Source of the DNA: Clostridia bacterium
GTDB lineage: Bacteria > Bacillota > Clostridia > Oscillospirales > CAG-272
Reading direction: 5' to 3'
DNA length: 34,101 bases
Assembly: GCA_017625935.1 (NCBI GenBank)
Contig: JAGALA010000035.1
Span: 1 to 34,101, forward strand
Position numbers and translations under genes: made by a program. Every line of letters starts with the position of its first letter. Within the stretch, counting starts at the first letter, position 1. The notes beneath the pieces were generated by a model. That model worked only from the letters and a program-made list of their open reading frames with translations. It was not told where the DNA came from and did no database searches. Shown here one piece after another: positions 7,482 through 15,813 of the stretch.

Positions 7482-9755
7482 TCAGATGCAATCTACAACA
7501 AGCGCGCCGTCCTTTACGTCAACGCTTGCGCCGATGATGTTGCCCTTTATCTCAAAGATAATTGCGTGGGCAAGCTTATCCTCAATTTCGGTTTGGATAT
7601 ATCTGCGCATATTTCTTGCGCCGAACTTTTTGCTAAACGATTCCTTGGCAATAAACTCGCACGCTGCGTCCGTGTAGGTGAAGCGGATGCCTCTTTCGGA
7701 AAGGGCGGATTGCATATCGCCGAGCATAATTTTTGCAATCTCGACAAAGTCATTTTCGTCAAGTGAGCGGAAGGTGATAATCTCGTCGATACGGTTGATA
7801 AACTCGGGGCGAAGGAAGGATGAAAGCGCCTTCTCCGTTTTGTCCTTTGCAACCTCGCTTGCACTTGAGCCGAAGCCCGCTTGCGAGGAGGTAAGGGTTG
7901 CACCTGCATTGGTGGTCATAATAATAACCGTATTTTCAAAGTTTATCGTTCTGCCCTGTGAGTCGGCAATTTTACCCTCGTCAAGAATTTGAAGAAGGAT
8001 GTTGAGTACGTCCGGGTGTGCCTTTTCAATCTCGTCAAAGAGGACAACGGAGTACGGTGAGCGTCTAATCTTCTCCGTCAGCTGTCCTGCCTCATCGTAT
8101 CCAACGTAGCCCGGAGGCGAGCCGATGATTTTCGACACGGAGTGCTTTTCCATAAACTCGGTCATATCAAGACGGATAAGTGAGTCGGGCGTGTTAAAGA
8201 GCTCATTTGCGAGAGTTTTAACAAGCTCTGTCTTACCAACGCCCGTCGGACCTGCGAAAATGAAGGATGCGGGGCGTTTTTTGATGCTGACGCCTGCGCG
8301 GTTTCTTCTTATCGCGGCAGAGAGCTTTTTCACAGCCTCGTCCTGACCGACAATGCGTGATTTTATTTTGTCCTCAAGCTTTGCAAGCATCTCAAACTCA
8401 ACCTCGGAGATGTTGCTTGCGGGAATGCCCGTCCAAATTTCGATAACGCCTGCTAAGTCCTGCTTTGTCATTACCGTATTTTCACATTCCTTGTCAAGCT
8501 TTTCCTTATCAATAAGAAGCATAGAGCGCTCTGTTTTAAGCTCTGCAAGCTGCTTATATTCGTTCTCGTTTGGCTCCTTGCCCTCGGCAATTTTCGCGTT
8601 TAGCGCTTCGGTCTTTGTGTCAACCTCAGCCAAGCGCTCGATAACTCTGTGGCGCTCGTTAATGTGCGGCGCGTGCAAAACGATATGCGAGCATGCCTCG
8701 TCAATTAAGTCTATTGCCTTATCGGGTAAAAATCTGTCGGTGATATAGCGCTCGCTCATTACAACCGCGCTTTTCGCCATTTCGTCGGAGATTTTAACGC
8801 CGTGATAAATTTCGTAATAATGCTTGATGCCCTTTATCATTTCGATACACTCGTCAATCGACGGCTCCTCAACCTTGACGGGCTGGAAGCGGCGCTCAAG
8901 TGCGGCATCCTTTTCGATATATTTGCGGTATTCCTTCAAGGTGGTAGCGCCTATAACCTGAATTTCACCGCGTGAAAGCGCGGGCTTCAAGATATTTGCG
9001 GCGTTCATACTGCCCTCGGAGTTGCCTGTGCCGACAATATTGTGAATCTCGTCAATAACGAGAATGATATTGCCTGCCTCCTTAACCTCTTTTAAAAGAC
9101 CGTTGATTCTCGCCTCGAACTGACCTCTGAACTGAGTGCCTGCAACGAGCGCGGTTAAGTCAACTAAGTATATCTCGCACTTTTTGAGCTTGTGCGGCAC
9201 GTTGCCCTCTACAATTCTCTGCGCGAGTGCCTCGGCAATTGCGGTTTTACCAACACCCGGCTCACCAATTAAGCAAGGGTTGTTCTTTTGGCGGCGCGAA
9301 AGAATTTGGATTACTCTTTCAAGCTCACGGGTTCTACCTACAATTCTGTCAAGCTTGCCGTTTAAGGCGTTTTGGGTTAAGTTTGTGCAGAAGGTGTTTA
9401 AGTGCTTTCTGTTGTCCTTTTTCTTGTCTTTGCCGTCCTTTTTGTCCTTCTTCTCCTCGTGCGGCATACCCATATTTTTCATTATTTTTGAAAAATCAAT
9501 AGTTGGAGAATCCTCGTCACCCTCGACAAGGTCATCATTTTCGGAAAGAGCAGGCATCATATCCTGAAACATCTTTTCCATATTTTCAAGCTCCTCCTCG
9601 GTAATGCCCATCTTTGTCATCATATCGTTGACAGGCTTAATACCGAGCTCCTTTGCGCAAACGAGGCAGAGTCCCTCCTGCTTTTGCACGTTGTTTTCGA
9701 GCTTCATTATATAAACCGTTGCCGGTCTTTTTTTGCATCTTGAACACATTTCCAT
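7482..9755 (-). CDS. clpE: ClpE-like AAA+ ATPase (Clp protease ATP-binding subunit)
   Basis: This 757-residue Hsp100 unfoldase would feed substrates to ClpP. It starts with a four-cysteine zinc finger (Cys4, Cys7, Cys30, Cys33), the hallmark of ClpE rather than ClpC, which has an N-terminal Clp repeat domain. A Lys/Asp-rich linker spans about 100-118. The first AAA+ module has Walker A GEPGVGKT (164-171) and DEIH (235-238); a middle coiled-coil region spans about 360-430; the second has Walker A GPTGVGKT (502-509). A GFG tripeptide in the second module is a candidate ClpP-binding loop. The start is set by AGGAAG eight bases upstream. It is the last gene of an operon with two CvpA-like genes. 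No clpP is nearby. ClpE versus a ClpC variant is a judgement from the zinc finger. Confidence 0.9.
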   Translation of the reverse strand: MEMCSRCKKRPATVYIMKLENNVQKQEGLCLVCAKELGIKPVNDMMTKMGITEEELENMEKMFQDMMPALSENDDLVEGDEDSPTIDFSKIMKNMGMPHEEKKDKKDGKDKKKDNRKHLNTFCTNLTQNALNGKLDRIVGRTRELERVIQILSRRQKNNPCLIGEPGVGKTAIAEALAQRIVEGNVPHKLKKCEIYLVDLTALVAGTQFRGQFEARINGLLKEVKEAGNIILVIDEIHNIVGTGNSEGSMNAANILKPALSRGEIQVIGATTLKEYRKYIEKDAALERRFQPVKVEEPSIDECIEMIKGIKHYYEIYHGVKISDEMAKSAVVMSERYITDRFLPDKAIDLIDEACSHIVLHAPHINERHRVIERLAEVDTKTEALNAKIAEGKEPNENEYKQLAELKTERSMLLIDKEKLDKECENTVMTKQDLAGVIEIWTGIPASNISEVEFEMLAKLEDKIKSRIVGQDEAVKKLSAAIRRNRAGVSIKKRPASFIFAGPTGVGKTELVKTLANELFNTPDSLIRLDMTEFMEKHSVSKIIGSPPGYVGYDEAGQLTEKIRRSPYSVVLFDEIEKAHPDVLNILLQILDEGKIADSQGRTINFENTVIIMTTNAGATLTSSQAGFGSSASEVAKDKTEKALSSFLRPEFINRIDEIITFRSLDENDFVEIAKIMLGDMQSALSERGIRFTYTDAACEFIAKESFSKKFGARNMRRYIQTEIEDKLAHAIIFEIKGNIIGASVDVKDGALVVDCI

Positions 9756-9771
9756 AGTATTTGCTTCCTAA

Positions 9772-10512
9772 TTATCCGTAAATTTTGTTTTTAATAATGT
9801 CAATTATACTTATATGCTTGAATATTCCAACGACCATTGAGCCGTTTATTATCTCCTCTATTTTTCCACCCGAAAGCGGATCTACAAACGCAGTGAGCGC
9901 TAAAAGCCCCTCTGTCACTCCCCACATTATTATAACCGAAAGTATAACTCCGATTAAAGCACCGAGCCATTTGTTTGCACTTTTCACGCCGTCAAACTCC
10001 GTGATTTTTGAAAGGAGCTTTGAAAGCAGGGAAAGCGCGGCAAAGGCAATTATAAAGACCACGATGAGTGCGATTGCAATTGAAATAAGAAACGCACATG
10101 CACCACCGATATTTTCGGCAAGCGAGGGGATAACCTCGGGGCTTTTGTCCTCGATAAGCTTATCAAGGTCGGAGATGAAAAGCGGGTAATCAAGTTCAAA
10201 TTTAGTGAGCAGCTTTTCAAAAAATTCGGGTGTGTTTTTGGCAAGTGAGGTGATGTCAATTGTAATTTTTGCAGTATCGCTCTCAAGGTATGCTTCAAGG
10301 GAGCTTTCAACCGCGCCAAACATAACTCTGTCCATAAAAAGCGAACAGAAAAACCTTGCCACGGGCACTCTTACAATAAATGAAATAAAAACGGAAAGAA
10401 CGAGCTTTGACGCGTCCAAAATGCTTGAAACAAAGCCCTTGACGGTGAACTTAATTATGATATATGCTGCTACGATAAGCAAGCAAAGGTCAATTACAAG
10501 CCCTGCGCTCAT
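9772..10512 (-). CDS. CvpA-family membrane protein (paralogue 1)
   Basis: This 246-residue protein has several hydrophobic helices: one at the N terminus (VIDLCLLIVAAYIIIKF), one around SKLVLSVFISFIV, and a C-terminal group around residues 135-160 and 185-210. An acidic soluble loop lies between about 65 and 130. The arrangement and the N-terminal pattern, a helix followed by K-G-F and a second helix, match the CvpA/colicin V production family, whose biochemical role is poorly defined. It lies 16 bases upstream of the clpE-like gene and downstream of a longer paralogue. The start has AAGGAG upstream. Family assignment is moderately sure; function is unknown. Confidence 0.7.
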   Translation of the reverse strand: MSAGLVIDLCLLIVAAYIIIKFTVKGFVSSILDASKLVLSVFISFIVRVPVARFFCSLFMDRVMFGAVESSLEAYLESDTAKITIDITSLAKNTPEFFEKLLTKFELDYPLFISDLDKLIEDKSPEVIPSLAENIGGACAFLISIAIALIVVFIIAFAALSLLSKLLSKITEFDGVKSANKWLGALIGVILSVIIMWGVTEGLLALTAFVDPLSGGKIEEIINGSMVVGIFKHISIIDIIKNKIYG

Positions 10513-10548
10513 TTTTTCTCCTTTATTTATAATTTGTGTAAATACTAA

Positions 10549-10580
10549 GAAGGACTGTGCGCTAAAATTGACAGTCCTTC
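10549..10580 (-). promoter_or_regulatory. Hairpin between the two cvpA-like genes
   Basis: GAAGGACTGT (10549-10558) pairs perfectly with ACAGTCCTTC (10571-10580) around a 12-base loop. No T-run follows on the minus strand, so it looks more like an mRNA-stability or processing hairpin than a terminator. Confidence 0.5.
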
Positions 10581-10586
10581 AGCTTG

Positions 10587-11378
10587 TTAGTGTATCGCTA
10601 TCTTGCTTAAAAGCTCAAGCAGGTCATTGTTTATAAAGAATTTAACCAAAATCGTTCCGTTCCAGTATTCATCAAGGAAGAAATCGGGATAATAGTGCTG
10701 ACCGAACTCGAAGAGCTTGCCGATTGCGAAGCAAGCAACCCAAGTGATAAGAATTCCTATTAAAGCACCGATAACGCCGCCTAAGATAACGTTGAACACC
10801 TTAGCAACGGTTGCCTTCTCAATAAGCTTGTTAAGCAGCTTGCCGAGAATGAGAATAAGCACCTCAACGAAGATAAATATTACAAAGAATGAAACGATAA
10901 TTGCAATGCCGAGTGCAATACGTGAGCCGATGACGTCCGAAATAACACCAAGCTCGTCCGCGGTTGCAAGCTGGGGGCCGACTGTGCCGTCACCGATAAA
11001 GAACTTATCGATAAGTGCCTTGTTTTCCCATTCCTCACCTGCACGCAAAACGAATCTGACAACCATATCGGGAATGCCCTCAAATATGGCGTCAACGTCG
11101 TAGAGTGTTTTCTCTACTCCGTCAATAATTTCGACGGTTTCTGTTGTTAAAAGAAGCTTGTTCACCCAGTTGCTTGAAACGCTGTTGAAGAAGATTTTTG
11201 CAATAAACCTTGCCAAGGGAAGGTTGAAAATGACGGCAAAAACAGGGGCGACAACGATTTTCACAAGTGAAACGAGTGAATCAAGAAAGCCTCGAATACA
11301 GTTTCTGACAATCAAAAATATAATTAAGCCAAGAAAGACGAAGTCGAGAATAAGGTTGATGATTTGTATAGAATCCAT
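10587..11378 (-). CDS. CvpA-family membrane protein (paralogue 2)
   Basis: This 263-residue protein is the first gene of the operon and a distant paralogue of the next one. It starts with a helix (IINLILDFVFLGLIIFLIV), then R-G-F-L-D-S-L and a second helix, the CvpA pattern. An extracytoplasmic or cytoplasmic loop spans about 70-145, and two or three helices follow near 150-215 (IALGIAIIVSFFVIFIFVEVLILILG). The start has AAGGAGG immediately upstream and lies about 50 bases after a strong promoter. Two CvpA-like genes in one operon may form a heteromeric membrane complex. No specific function can be given. Confidence 0.7.
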   Translation of the reverse strand: MDSIQIINLILDFVFLGLIIFLIVRNCIRGFLDSLVSLVKIVVAPVFAVIFNLPLARFIAKIFFNSVSSNWVNKLLLTTETVEIIDGVEKTLYDVDAIFEGIPDMVVRFVLRAGEEWENKALIDKFFIGDGTVGPQLATADELGVISDVIGSRIALGIAIIVSFFVIFIFVEVLILILGKLLNKLIEKATVAKVFNVILGGVIGALIGILITWVACFAIGKLFEFGQHYYPDFFLDEYWNGTILVKFFINNDLLELLSKIAIH

Positions 11379-11426
11379 TTTTGCCTCCTTTTTCTAAAAT
11401 AATACGCGTAGATAATTATTGTTTAT

Positions 11427-11455
11427 AGTATAAACTGTTTTTCCTAATTTGTCAA
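11427..11455 (-). promoter_or_regulatory. Strong sigma-A promoter of the cvpA-cvpA-clpE operon
   Basis: On the minus strand TTGACA (11450-11455, full consensus) is followed after exactly 17 bases by TATACT (11427-11432). The -35 box overlaps the truA stop codon. No CtsR-like operator is evident to me. Confidence 0.8.
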
Positions 11456-12216
11456 CTGTTATAAAATATTTTTTCGAGGTACAGTCCCTCAGCTTTTGCG
11501 GTAAAGCCTGCATTTTCACGCTTTTTCGACTCAATAATGTCAGAAATTGCCAAAGGGTCAATTCTTCCCTCACGCACGCTGAGCAGTGTGCCAACCATTA
11601 TTCTGACCATATTGTATAAAAATCCGTCGGCAGACACGTGAAATTCAACAAATTCTCCGTTTCGCACGACATAACTCTCGTGAACCGTGCGCTTTGTGTC
11701 CTCTACCTTTGAGCCAACCGCCATAAACGCATCAAAATTGTGCGTGCCGATAAATTGATTAGCGGCTATATTCATTTTTTCAAGCTCGTCATCACTGATT
11801 TCCCTGCCGTATTCAAAAGCAAAGCCCTCGTAGAACGGATTTCTTATCTTGCTTGCGTGAATTTTATAAACGTAGCTTTTTTTGTGCGCGGAGTACCTCG
11901 GGTGAAAATCGCTTGGTACCTCCTCGGCGCTTAAAACCGCTATATCGTTTGGGAGCTTGATGTTCATAGCAATGGGAATTTTATCAAGCGGAACGGTGAT
12001 TTCCTCACCCTCATTCTTCGGCTCAACGGTTAGAGCAAAGCCGAGTGCGTGCACGCCGCTGTCTGTGCGGCTGCAGCCTGTCACCTTACATTCAAAGCCG
12101 AATGCGGAGGCGGCTGCTTTGTTCATTTCAAGTGCAACGGTCGGCTTGTCGGGCTGGAGCTGATATCCAAAATAAGCGCGTCCGTTATACGCAACTGTAA
12201 GTAAAACCTTTTTCAT
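11452..12216 (-). CDS. truA: tRNA pseudouridine(38-40) synthase
   Basis: This 254-residue enzyme isomerises uridines 38-40 in the tRNA anticodon arm; the length matches the family. The catalytic aspartate is in GCSRTDSGVHALG (Asp52), and the N terminus has the expected YNGRAYFGYQLQP segment. The C-terminal motif FLYNMVRIMVGTL is typical. It follows ecfT with one intervening base, the usual position of truA at the end of the Firmicutes ECF cassette. The ribosomal-protein genes that often flank this cassette are absent here. Confidence 0.95.
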   Translation of the reverse strand: MKKVLLTVAYNGRAYFGYQLQPDKPTVALEMNKAAASAFGFECKVTGCSRTDSGVHALGFALTVEPKNEGEEITVPLDKIPIAMNIKLPNDIAVLSAEEVPSDFHPRYSAHKKSYVYKIHASKIRNPFYEGFAFEYGREISDDELEKMNIAANQFIGTHNFDAFMAVGSKVEDTKRTVHESYVVRNGEFVEFHVSADGFLYNMVRIMVGTLLSVREGRIDPLAISDIIESKKRENAGFTAKAEGLYLEKIFYNS

Positions 12217-12217
12217 C

Positions 12218-13045
12218 TTAAATCGTAGGGCCGTACTTGCTTAAGAAAACGTTAATCAAAATCACACCTGCAAGAAGCAAAAGTGCAAAAAGCAAGCCGA
12301 AAATGTCCTTTACCTTGAATTTTAGCTTTTTCATTCTCGTCCTTCCCTCACCTCCGCGGTAAAGACGGCATTCCATTGCCGTTGCAAGCTCGTCCGCGCG
12401 CCTAAATGAGGAAACGAAAAGCGGAATTATAATAGGGATAAGCGCCTTAACGCGCTTGATTAAGCCGCCGCTTGAAAAGTCCGCGCCTCTTGATTTTTGC
12501 GCGTTCATAATCTTGCCCGTCTCGTCGGTAAGAGTTGGAATGAAGCGGAGCGCAATTGTCATAAGCATTGCAAACTCGTGCACGGGGAGCTTGATTTTTT
12601 TAAGCGGAGAGAGCGCTGTTTCAATACCGTCCGTCAGCTCAATCGGCGTTGTGGTATAGGAAAGAAGCAGCGTTGTTTCGGCAAGGAGCATCACAATTCT
12701 AAGCGCCAAAAGTGCGGCGTTTAAAAGTCCCTTGTCGTAAATTTCGATAAATTTCCAGCTAAAAAGGAGATTTCCTTCCTTTGTCCAGAAAATATTCAAA
12801 AATGCGGTGAAAATTACAATAACAATAAGCGGCTTAAGTCCCTTTAAGATTGTACCGAGGGGCACGCGGCTGATTATTATTGACAAAAGAACGACAACAA
12901 ACAAAAATGCAAATGAATAAATGCTTTTTGCCACAAATGTGGCAACCATAAAGGCAATTACAAGGAACAGCTTTGTGCGTGGGTCAAGCTTATGAATCAA
13001 GGATTTGCCCTCGTAGTACTGTCCGAGTGAAACGTCAAATGCCAT
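12218..13045 (-). CDS. ecfT: Energy-coupling factor transporter transmembrane subunit EcfT
   Basis: This 275-residue integral membrane protein couples the two ATPases to exchangeable vitamin- or metal-binding S proteins. It has an N-terminal SLIHKLDPRTKL segment and at least five hydrophobic helices. The two arginine-containing coupling motifs are visible as AQKSRGADF and AMECRLYRGG in the cytoplasmic helices. The frame is open far upstream to 13285, but that extension runs through ecfA2 in another frame. The ATG at 13045, with AAGGAGG upstream, gives the normal N terminus. It overlaps the end of ecfA2 by 11 bases, implying coupled translation. Confidence 0.93.
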   Translation of the reverse strand: MAFDVSLGQYYEGKSLIHKLDPRTKLFLVIAFMVATFVAKSIYSFAFLFVVVLLSIIISRVPLGTILKGLKPLIVIVIFTAFLNIFWTKEGNLLFSWKFIEIYDKGLLNAALLALRIVMLLAETTLLLSYTTTPIELTDGIETALSPLKKIKLPVHEFAMLMTIALRFIPTLTDETGKIMNAQKSRGADFSSGGLIKRVKALIPIIIPLFVSSFRRADELATAMECRLYRGGEGRTRMKKLKFKVKDIFGLLFALLLLAGVILINVFLSKYGPTI

Positions 13046-13919
13046 TTTCTGCCTCCTTTCCCCGAGAGGCAAATTTATAGCGGTCAAGGAGCGCAGAATA
13101 TGCGCCGCCAACCGTATATATATCGCTTGGAATATCAACTCCGCGCTCACGGAGCTTTGCCATAAGAGCTGTGATTTCGGGCACGTCAAGCCCGTTTTGG
13201 CGAAGCAGCTCACTTTGAGAAAAGACCTCAGCGCACGTGCCGTGAGTGAGCATTTTGCCGTTTGCCATAACGATGGCTCTGTCACAGTACATAGCCATAT
13301 CCTCCATACTGTGGCTGACTATAATTACGGTTGTGCCGCTTTCGGCTTGATATTTTTTGATGCCGCCGAGAATTTCGCGTCTGCCGCGAGGGTCAAGCCC
13401 TGCCGCAGGCTCGTCAAGCACTAAAATCTTCGGCTTCATTGCCATTACACCCGCCAAGGCAACGCGGCGCTTTTGTCCGCCCGAGAGGTCAAATGGGGAT
13501 TTTTTCAAGGTTTCTTCGTCTATTCCGCAAAATGCGGCGCTTTCCAAAACTCTTGTTTCTATCTCATCCTTATCAAGTCCCATATTTTTCGGTCCGTAGG
13601 CAATATCATCCTTGACTGTATCCGCAAAAAGCTGATACTCGGGGTATTGCATAACCATACCGACCTTGTATCTTACCTTGGCAATTTTCTTTGGCTTTTT
13701 CCAAATATCCTCGCCGTCAACTATAACTGTGCCGCCACTCGGTCTTAAAATGCCGTTGAGCATTTGCACAAGGGTGGATTTGCCCGAGCCTGTATGACCT
13801 ATTAAGCCTGTTATTAAATTTTCCTCAAATTCAAGTGAAACGCAATCAAGCGCGTTAATTTCATACGGCGTTTTCTTGCCGTAAACAAAGGAAACGTCCT
13901 TTAGCTCTATTATCGACAT
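13035..13919 (-). CDS. ecfA2: Energy-coupling factor ATPase EcfA2
   Basis: This 294-residue ABC ATPase is the second of the two ECF motor subunits. Walker A is GHTGSGKS (41-48), the signature is LSGGQKRR (from 145), and Walker B/D-loop is LDEPAAGLDPRG (from 168). The position after ecfA1 and before ecfT and the LDEPAAGLD form match EcfA2. The C-terminal extension beyond about 235 is usual for ECF ATPases. Together with EcfA1 and EcfT it forms a group II shared module that can serve S proteins encoded elsewhere, possibly the one at 33.3 kb. Confidence 0.94.
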   Translation of the reverse strand: MSIIELKDVSFVYGKKTPYEINALDCVSLEFEENLITGLIGHTGSGKSTLVQMLNGILRPSGGTVIVDGEDIWKKPKKIAKVRYKVGMVMQYPEYQLFADTVKDDIAYGPKNMGLDKDEIETRVLESAAFCGIDEETLKKSPFDLSGGQKRRVALAGVMAMKPKILVLDEPAAGLDPRGRREILGGIKKYQAESGTTVIIVSHSMEDMAMYCDRAIVMANGKMLTHGTCAEVFSQSELLRQNGLDVPEITALMAKLRERGVDIPSDIYTVGGAYSALLDRYKFASRGKEAENGI

Positions 13920-13964
13920 TTTAACTCCTTTCTTACTCCTGCCAAAACGGCAAATACCGTAAAA

Positions 13965-14828
13965 TTATTTCAAAAGTGCGCTTGATATTAAATCGGCGCA
14001 GGTGTCTAAATCGTACACTCCTAAGGGGATTTTTGTTCCGAGCCCCTCGTTAAGCGCATTTATAAGCTCAATTGACTGCGGAACCTCAAGCCCTGCCTTC
14101 ACGAGCCTTTCGGGTTGTGAAAAGACATCGTTTGGAGTGCCCTCAAGGTACTTTTTGCCCTCGCGCATAACGACCACTCTGTCTGCTAAAATTGCCTCGT
14201 TCATATAGTGCGTTATTAAGATAACGGTGATTTTTTCTTCCTTATTGAGCTTTAAAATTGTGTTCATAACCTCTTTTCTTCCAAGAGGGTCAAGCATAGC
14301 GGTTGACTCGTCAAAGATAATACATCTCGGCTTCATTGCTATAATGCCTGCAATTGCAACCCTTTGCTTTTGTCCACCCGAGAGTCGGTGCGGCGCGTGG
14401 CGCGCGTATGATTGCATGCCTACAATTTCGAGCGCCTCATCAACTCTTTTTCTTATTTCCTCGGGTGCAAGCCCTAAGTTTTCGGGGCCGAAGGCAACGT
14501 CCTCCTCAACTACCGTGGCAACAATTTGGTTGTCGGGGTTTTGGAAAACCATACCGACGTTTTTTCTGATTTCGTAAACGTCGCTTTCCTTCATTTTTTT
14601 GTCGGCAATTTGCTTGCCGTCTATGTAGATACTGCCGGAATCGGGGGTAAGAATCATATTTATAAGCTTTGCCGCGGTTGACTTGCCCGAGCCATTATGC
14701 CCAAGGAGCGCAACAAACTCACCCTCGTTTATCTCAAGGGAGAAATTATCAAGCGCAAAGCGATTCTCGACGTTATCGTTGTCGGGATATTTATAGCAAA
14801 CGTTTTCAAGCTTTATTATTGGATTCAT
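13965..14828 (-). CDS. ecfA1: Energy-coupling factor ATPase EcfA1
   Basis: This 287-residue ABC ATPase shows Walker A GHNGSGKS (43-50), the Q-loop in MVFQNPDNQ, the signature LSGGQKQR (from 149) and Walker B IIFDESTAMLDP (from about 171). The DESTAMLD form is characteristic of EcfA1. A GGAG-type ribosome site lies upstream. It is separated from ecfA2 by 45 bases and from the upstream methyltransferase by a palindromic repeat. It may be read from the ruvC promoter or from a weak promoter just upstream that I could not define. Confidence 0.94.
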   Translation of the reverse strand: MNPIIKLENVCYKYPDNDNVENRFALDNFSLEINEGEFVALLGHNGSGKSTAAKLINMILTPDSGSIYIDGKQIADKKMKESDVYEIRKNVGMVFQNPDNQIVATVVEEDVAFGPENLGLAPEEIRKRVDEALEIVGMQSYARHAPHRLSGGQKQRVAIAGIIAMKPRCIIFDESTAMLDPLGRKEVMNTILKLNKEEKITVILITHYMNEAILADRVVVMREGKKYLEGTPNDVFSQPERLVKAGLEVPQSIELINALNEGLGTKIPLGVYDLDTCADLISSALLK

Positions 14829-14877
14829 TTTTTCTCCTATATCTAAATCAAAATGTATGCAACCAAAGAAGCATTAC

Positions 14878-14922
14878 ACCTCATCCACCACAAAGTGGTC
14901 CCCCTTCCCCTCAAGGGGAAGG
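14878..14922. repeat. REP-like palindromic repeat between the methyltransferase and ecfA1
   Basis: There are two adjacent hairpins: ACCAC-AAA-GTGGT (14887-14899) and CCTTCCCC-TCAA-GGGGAAGG (14903-14922). The arrangement resembles short palindromic repeats that I recall as common in gut Clostridia genomes. It begins six bases after the methyltransferase stop codon on the minus strand and could act as an mRNA 3'-end stabiliser. It has no T-run. Confidence 0.6.
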
Positions 14923-14927
14923 CGATT

Positions 14928-15806
14928 TTACTTTTTGTCCGCGATCCAGCGCGCGCTCGCGCCGCAGGGCAAAAAGCCCTTCGTTTCGGTAACAGGCAAA
15001 GCAACCTCGGCAGTTTCTGCGTAGCCGCCGTGCTTTTTAACAACCTCTACGTTTAATACGTAGCCCATTGTAAGTGCGCTAAGCCCTGTTGTGTATGAAT
15101 TTATAAGCATAAAAAGCGGGTCATCGGAGATTAGCTTTTCACAAAGTGAAACAAAGTCGCAAACCGCGTCCTCAAGCTTCCAAACCTCGCCGCCCGGGCC
15201 TCTGCCGTAGGACGGAGGGTCCATAATGATGCCGTCGTATTTGTTTCCGCGGCGAATTTCACGCTCAACGAACTTACGGCAGTCATCAACTATATAGCGC
15301 ACAGGTGCATTTTCAAGTCCGCTTGACGCCATATTCTCCTTTGCGCACTGAACCATACCCTTTGAGGCATCAACGTGAACAACGGAAGCCCCTGCCTTAG
15401 CCGCAGCAACGGTTGCTCCGCCCGTGTATGCAAAGAGGTTTAAGACCTTGACCTCTTTTCCCTCAGCGCGTCTTTTCTTAATAAGCTCGGAGAACCAGTC
15501 CCAGTTTGCCGCCTGCTCGGGGAAAAGACCTGTATGCTTAAAGCCCATAGGCTTTAGATTGAATACCATATCCTTATAGGTAATTGTCCATTTTTCGGGC
15601 ACGTCGTTTTTCACCCACGCGCCGCCTCCGCTTTTTGAACGGCGGTAAATGCCGTCTGCACGGTTCCACAGCTTATGCTCTCTTTTGCCCTTCCAAATCA
15701 CCTGTGGGTCGGGACGGATAAGAATATATTTTCCCCAGCGCTCAAGGCGTTCGCCGTCTGAGGTATCAAGAAGCTCGTAATCCTTCCATTCGTTAGCTAA
15801 ATACAT
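14928..15806 (-). CDS. SAM-dependent methyltransferase, RlmI/COG1092-like
   Basis: This 292-residue class I methyltransferase probably modifies a cytosine or other base in 23S rRNA. The SAM-binding motif is NLFAYTGGAT (from 123), the acidic loop is VVHVDASKG (142-150), and the catalytic-type motif is MDPPSYGRG (from 195). It lacks the N-terminal PUA domain of full-length RlmI, as many short homologues do. The frame is open to 15872, inside ruvC; the ATG at 15806 with GAGGA five bases upstream is preferred and lies seven bases after ruvC. The exact target is not determined by the sequence. Confidence 0.85.
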   Translation of the reverse strand: MYLANEWKDYELLDTSDGERLERWGKYILIRPDPQVIWKGKREHKLWNRADGIYRRSKSGGGAWVKNDVPEKWTITYKDMVFNLKPMGFKHTGLFPEQAANWDWFSELIKKRRAEGKEVKVLNLFAYTGGATVAAAKAGASVVHVDASKGMVQCAKENMASSGLENAPVRYIVDDCRKFVEREIRRGNKYDGIIMDPPSYGRGPGGEVWKLEDAVCDFVSLCEKLISDDPLFMLINSYTTGLSALTMGYVLNVEVVKKHGGYAETAEVALPVTETKGFLPCGASARWIADKK

Positions 15807-15813
15807 AATTTCC

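Noticed and set aside
9136..9567. 143-codon open frame on the plus strand
   Set aside because: It is antisense to the conserved first ATPase module of the ClpE-like gene; the Ser/Phe-rich translation is typical of a shadow frame.
13046..13285. 80-residue N-terminal extension of EcfT
   Set aside because: The extension is an alternate frame of ecfA2; the ATG at 13045 has an AAGGAGG site and gives the family's normal N terminus.
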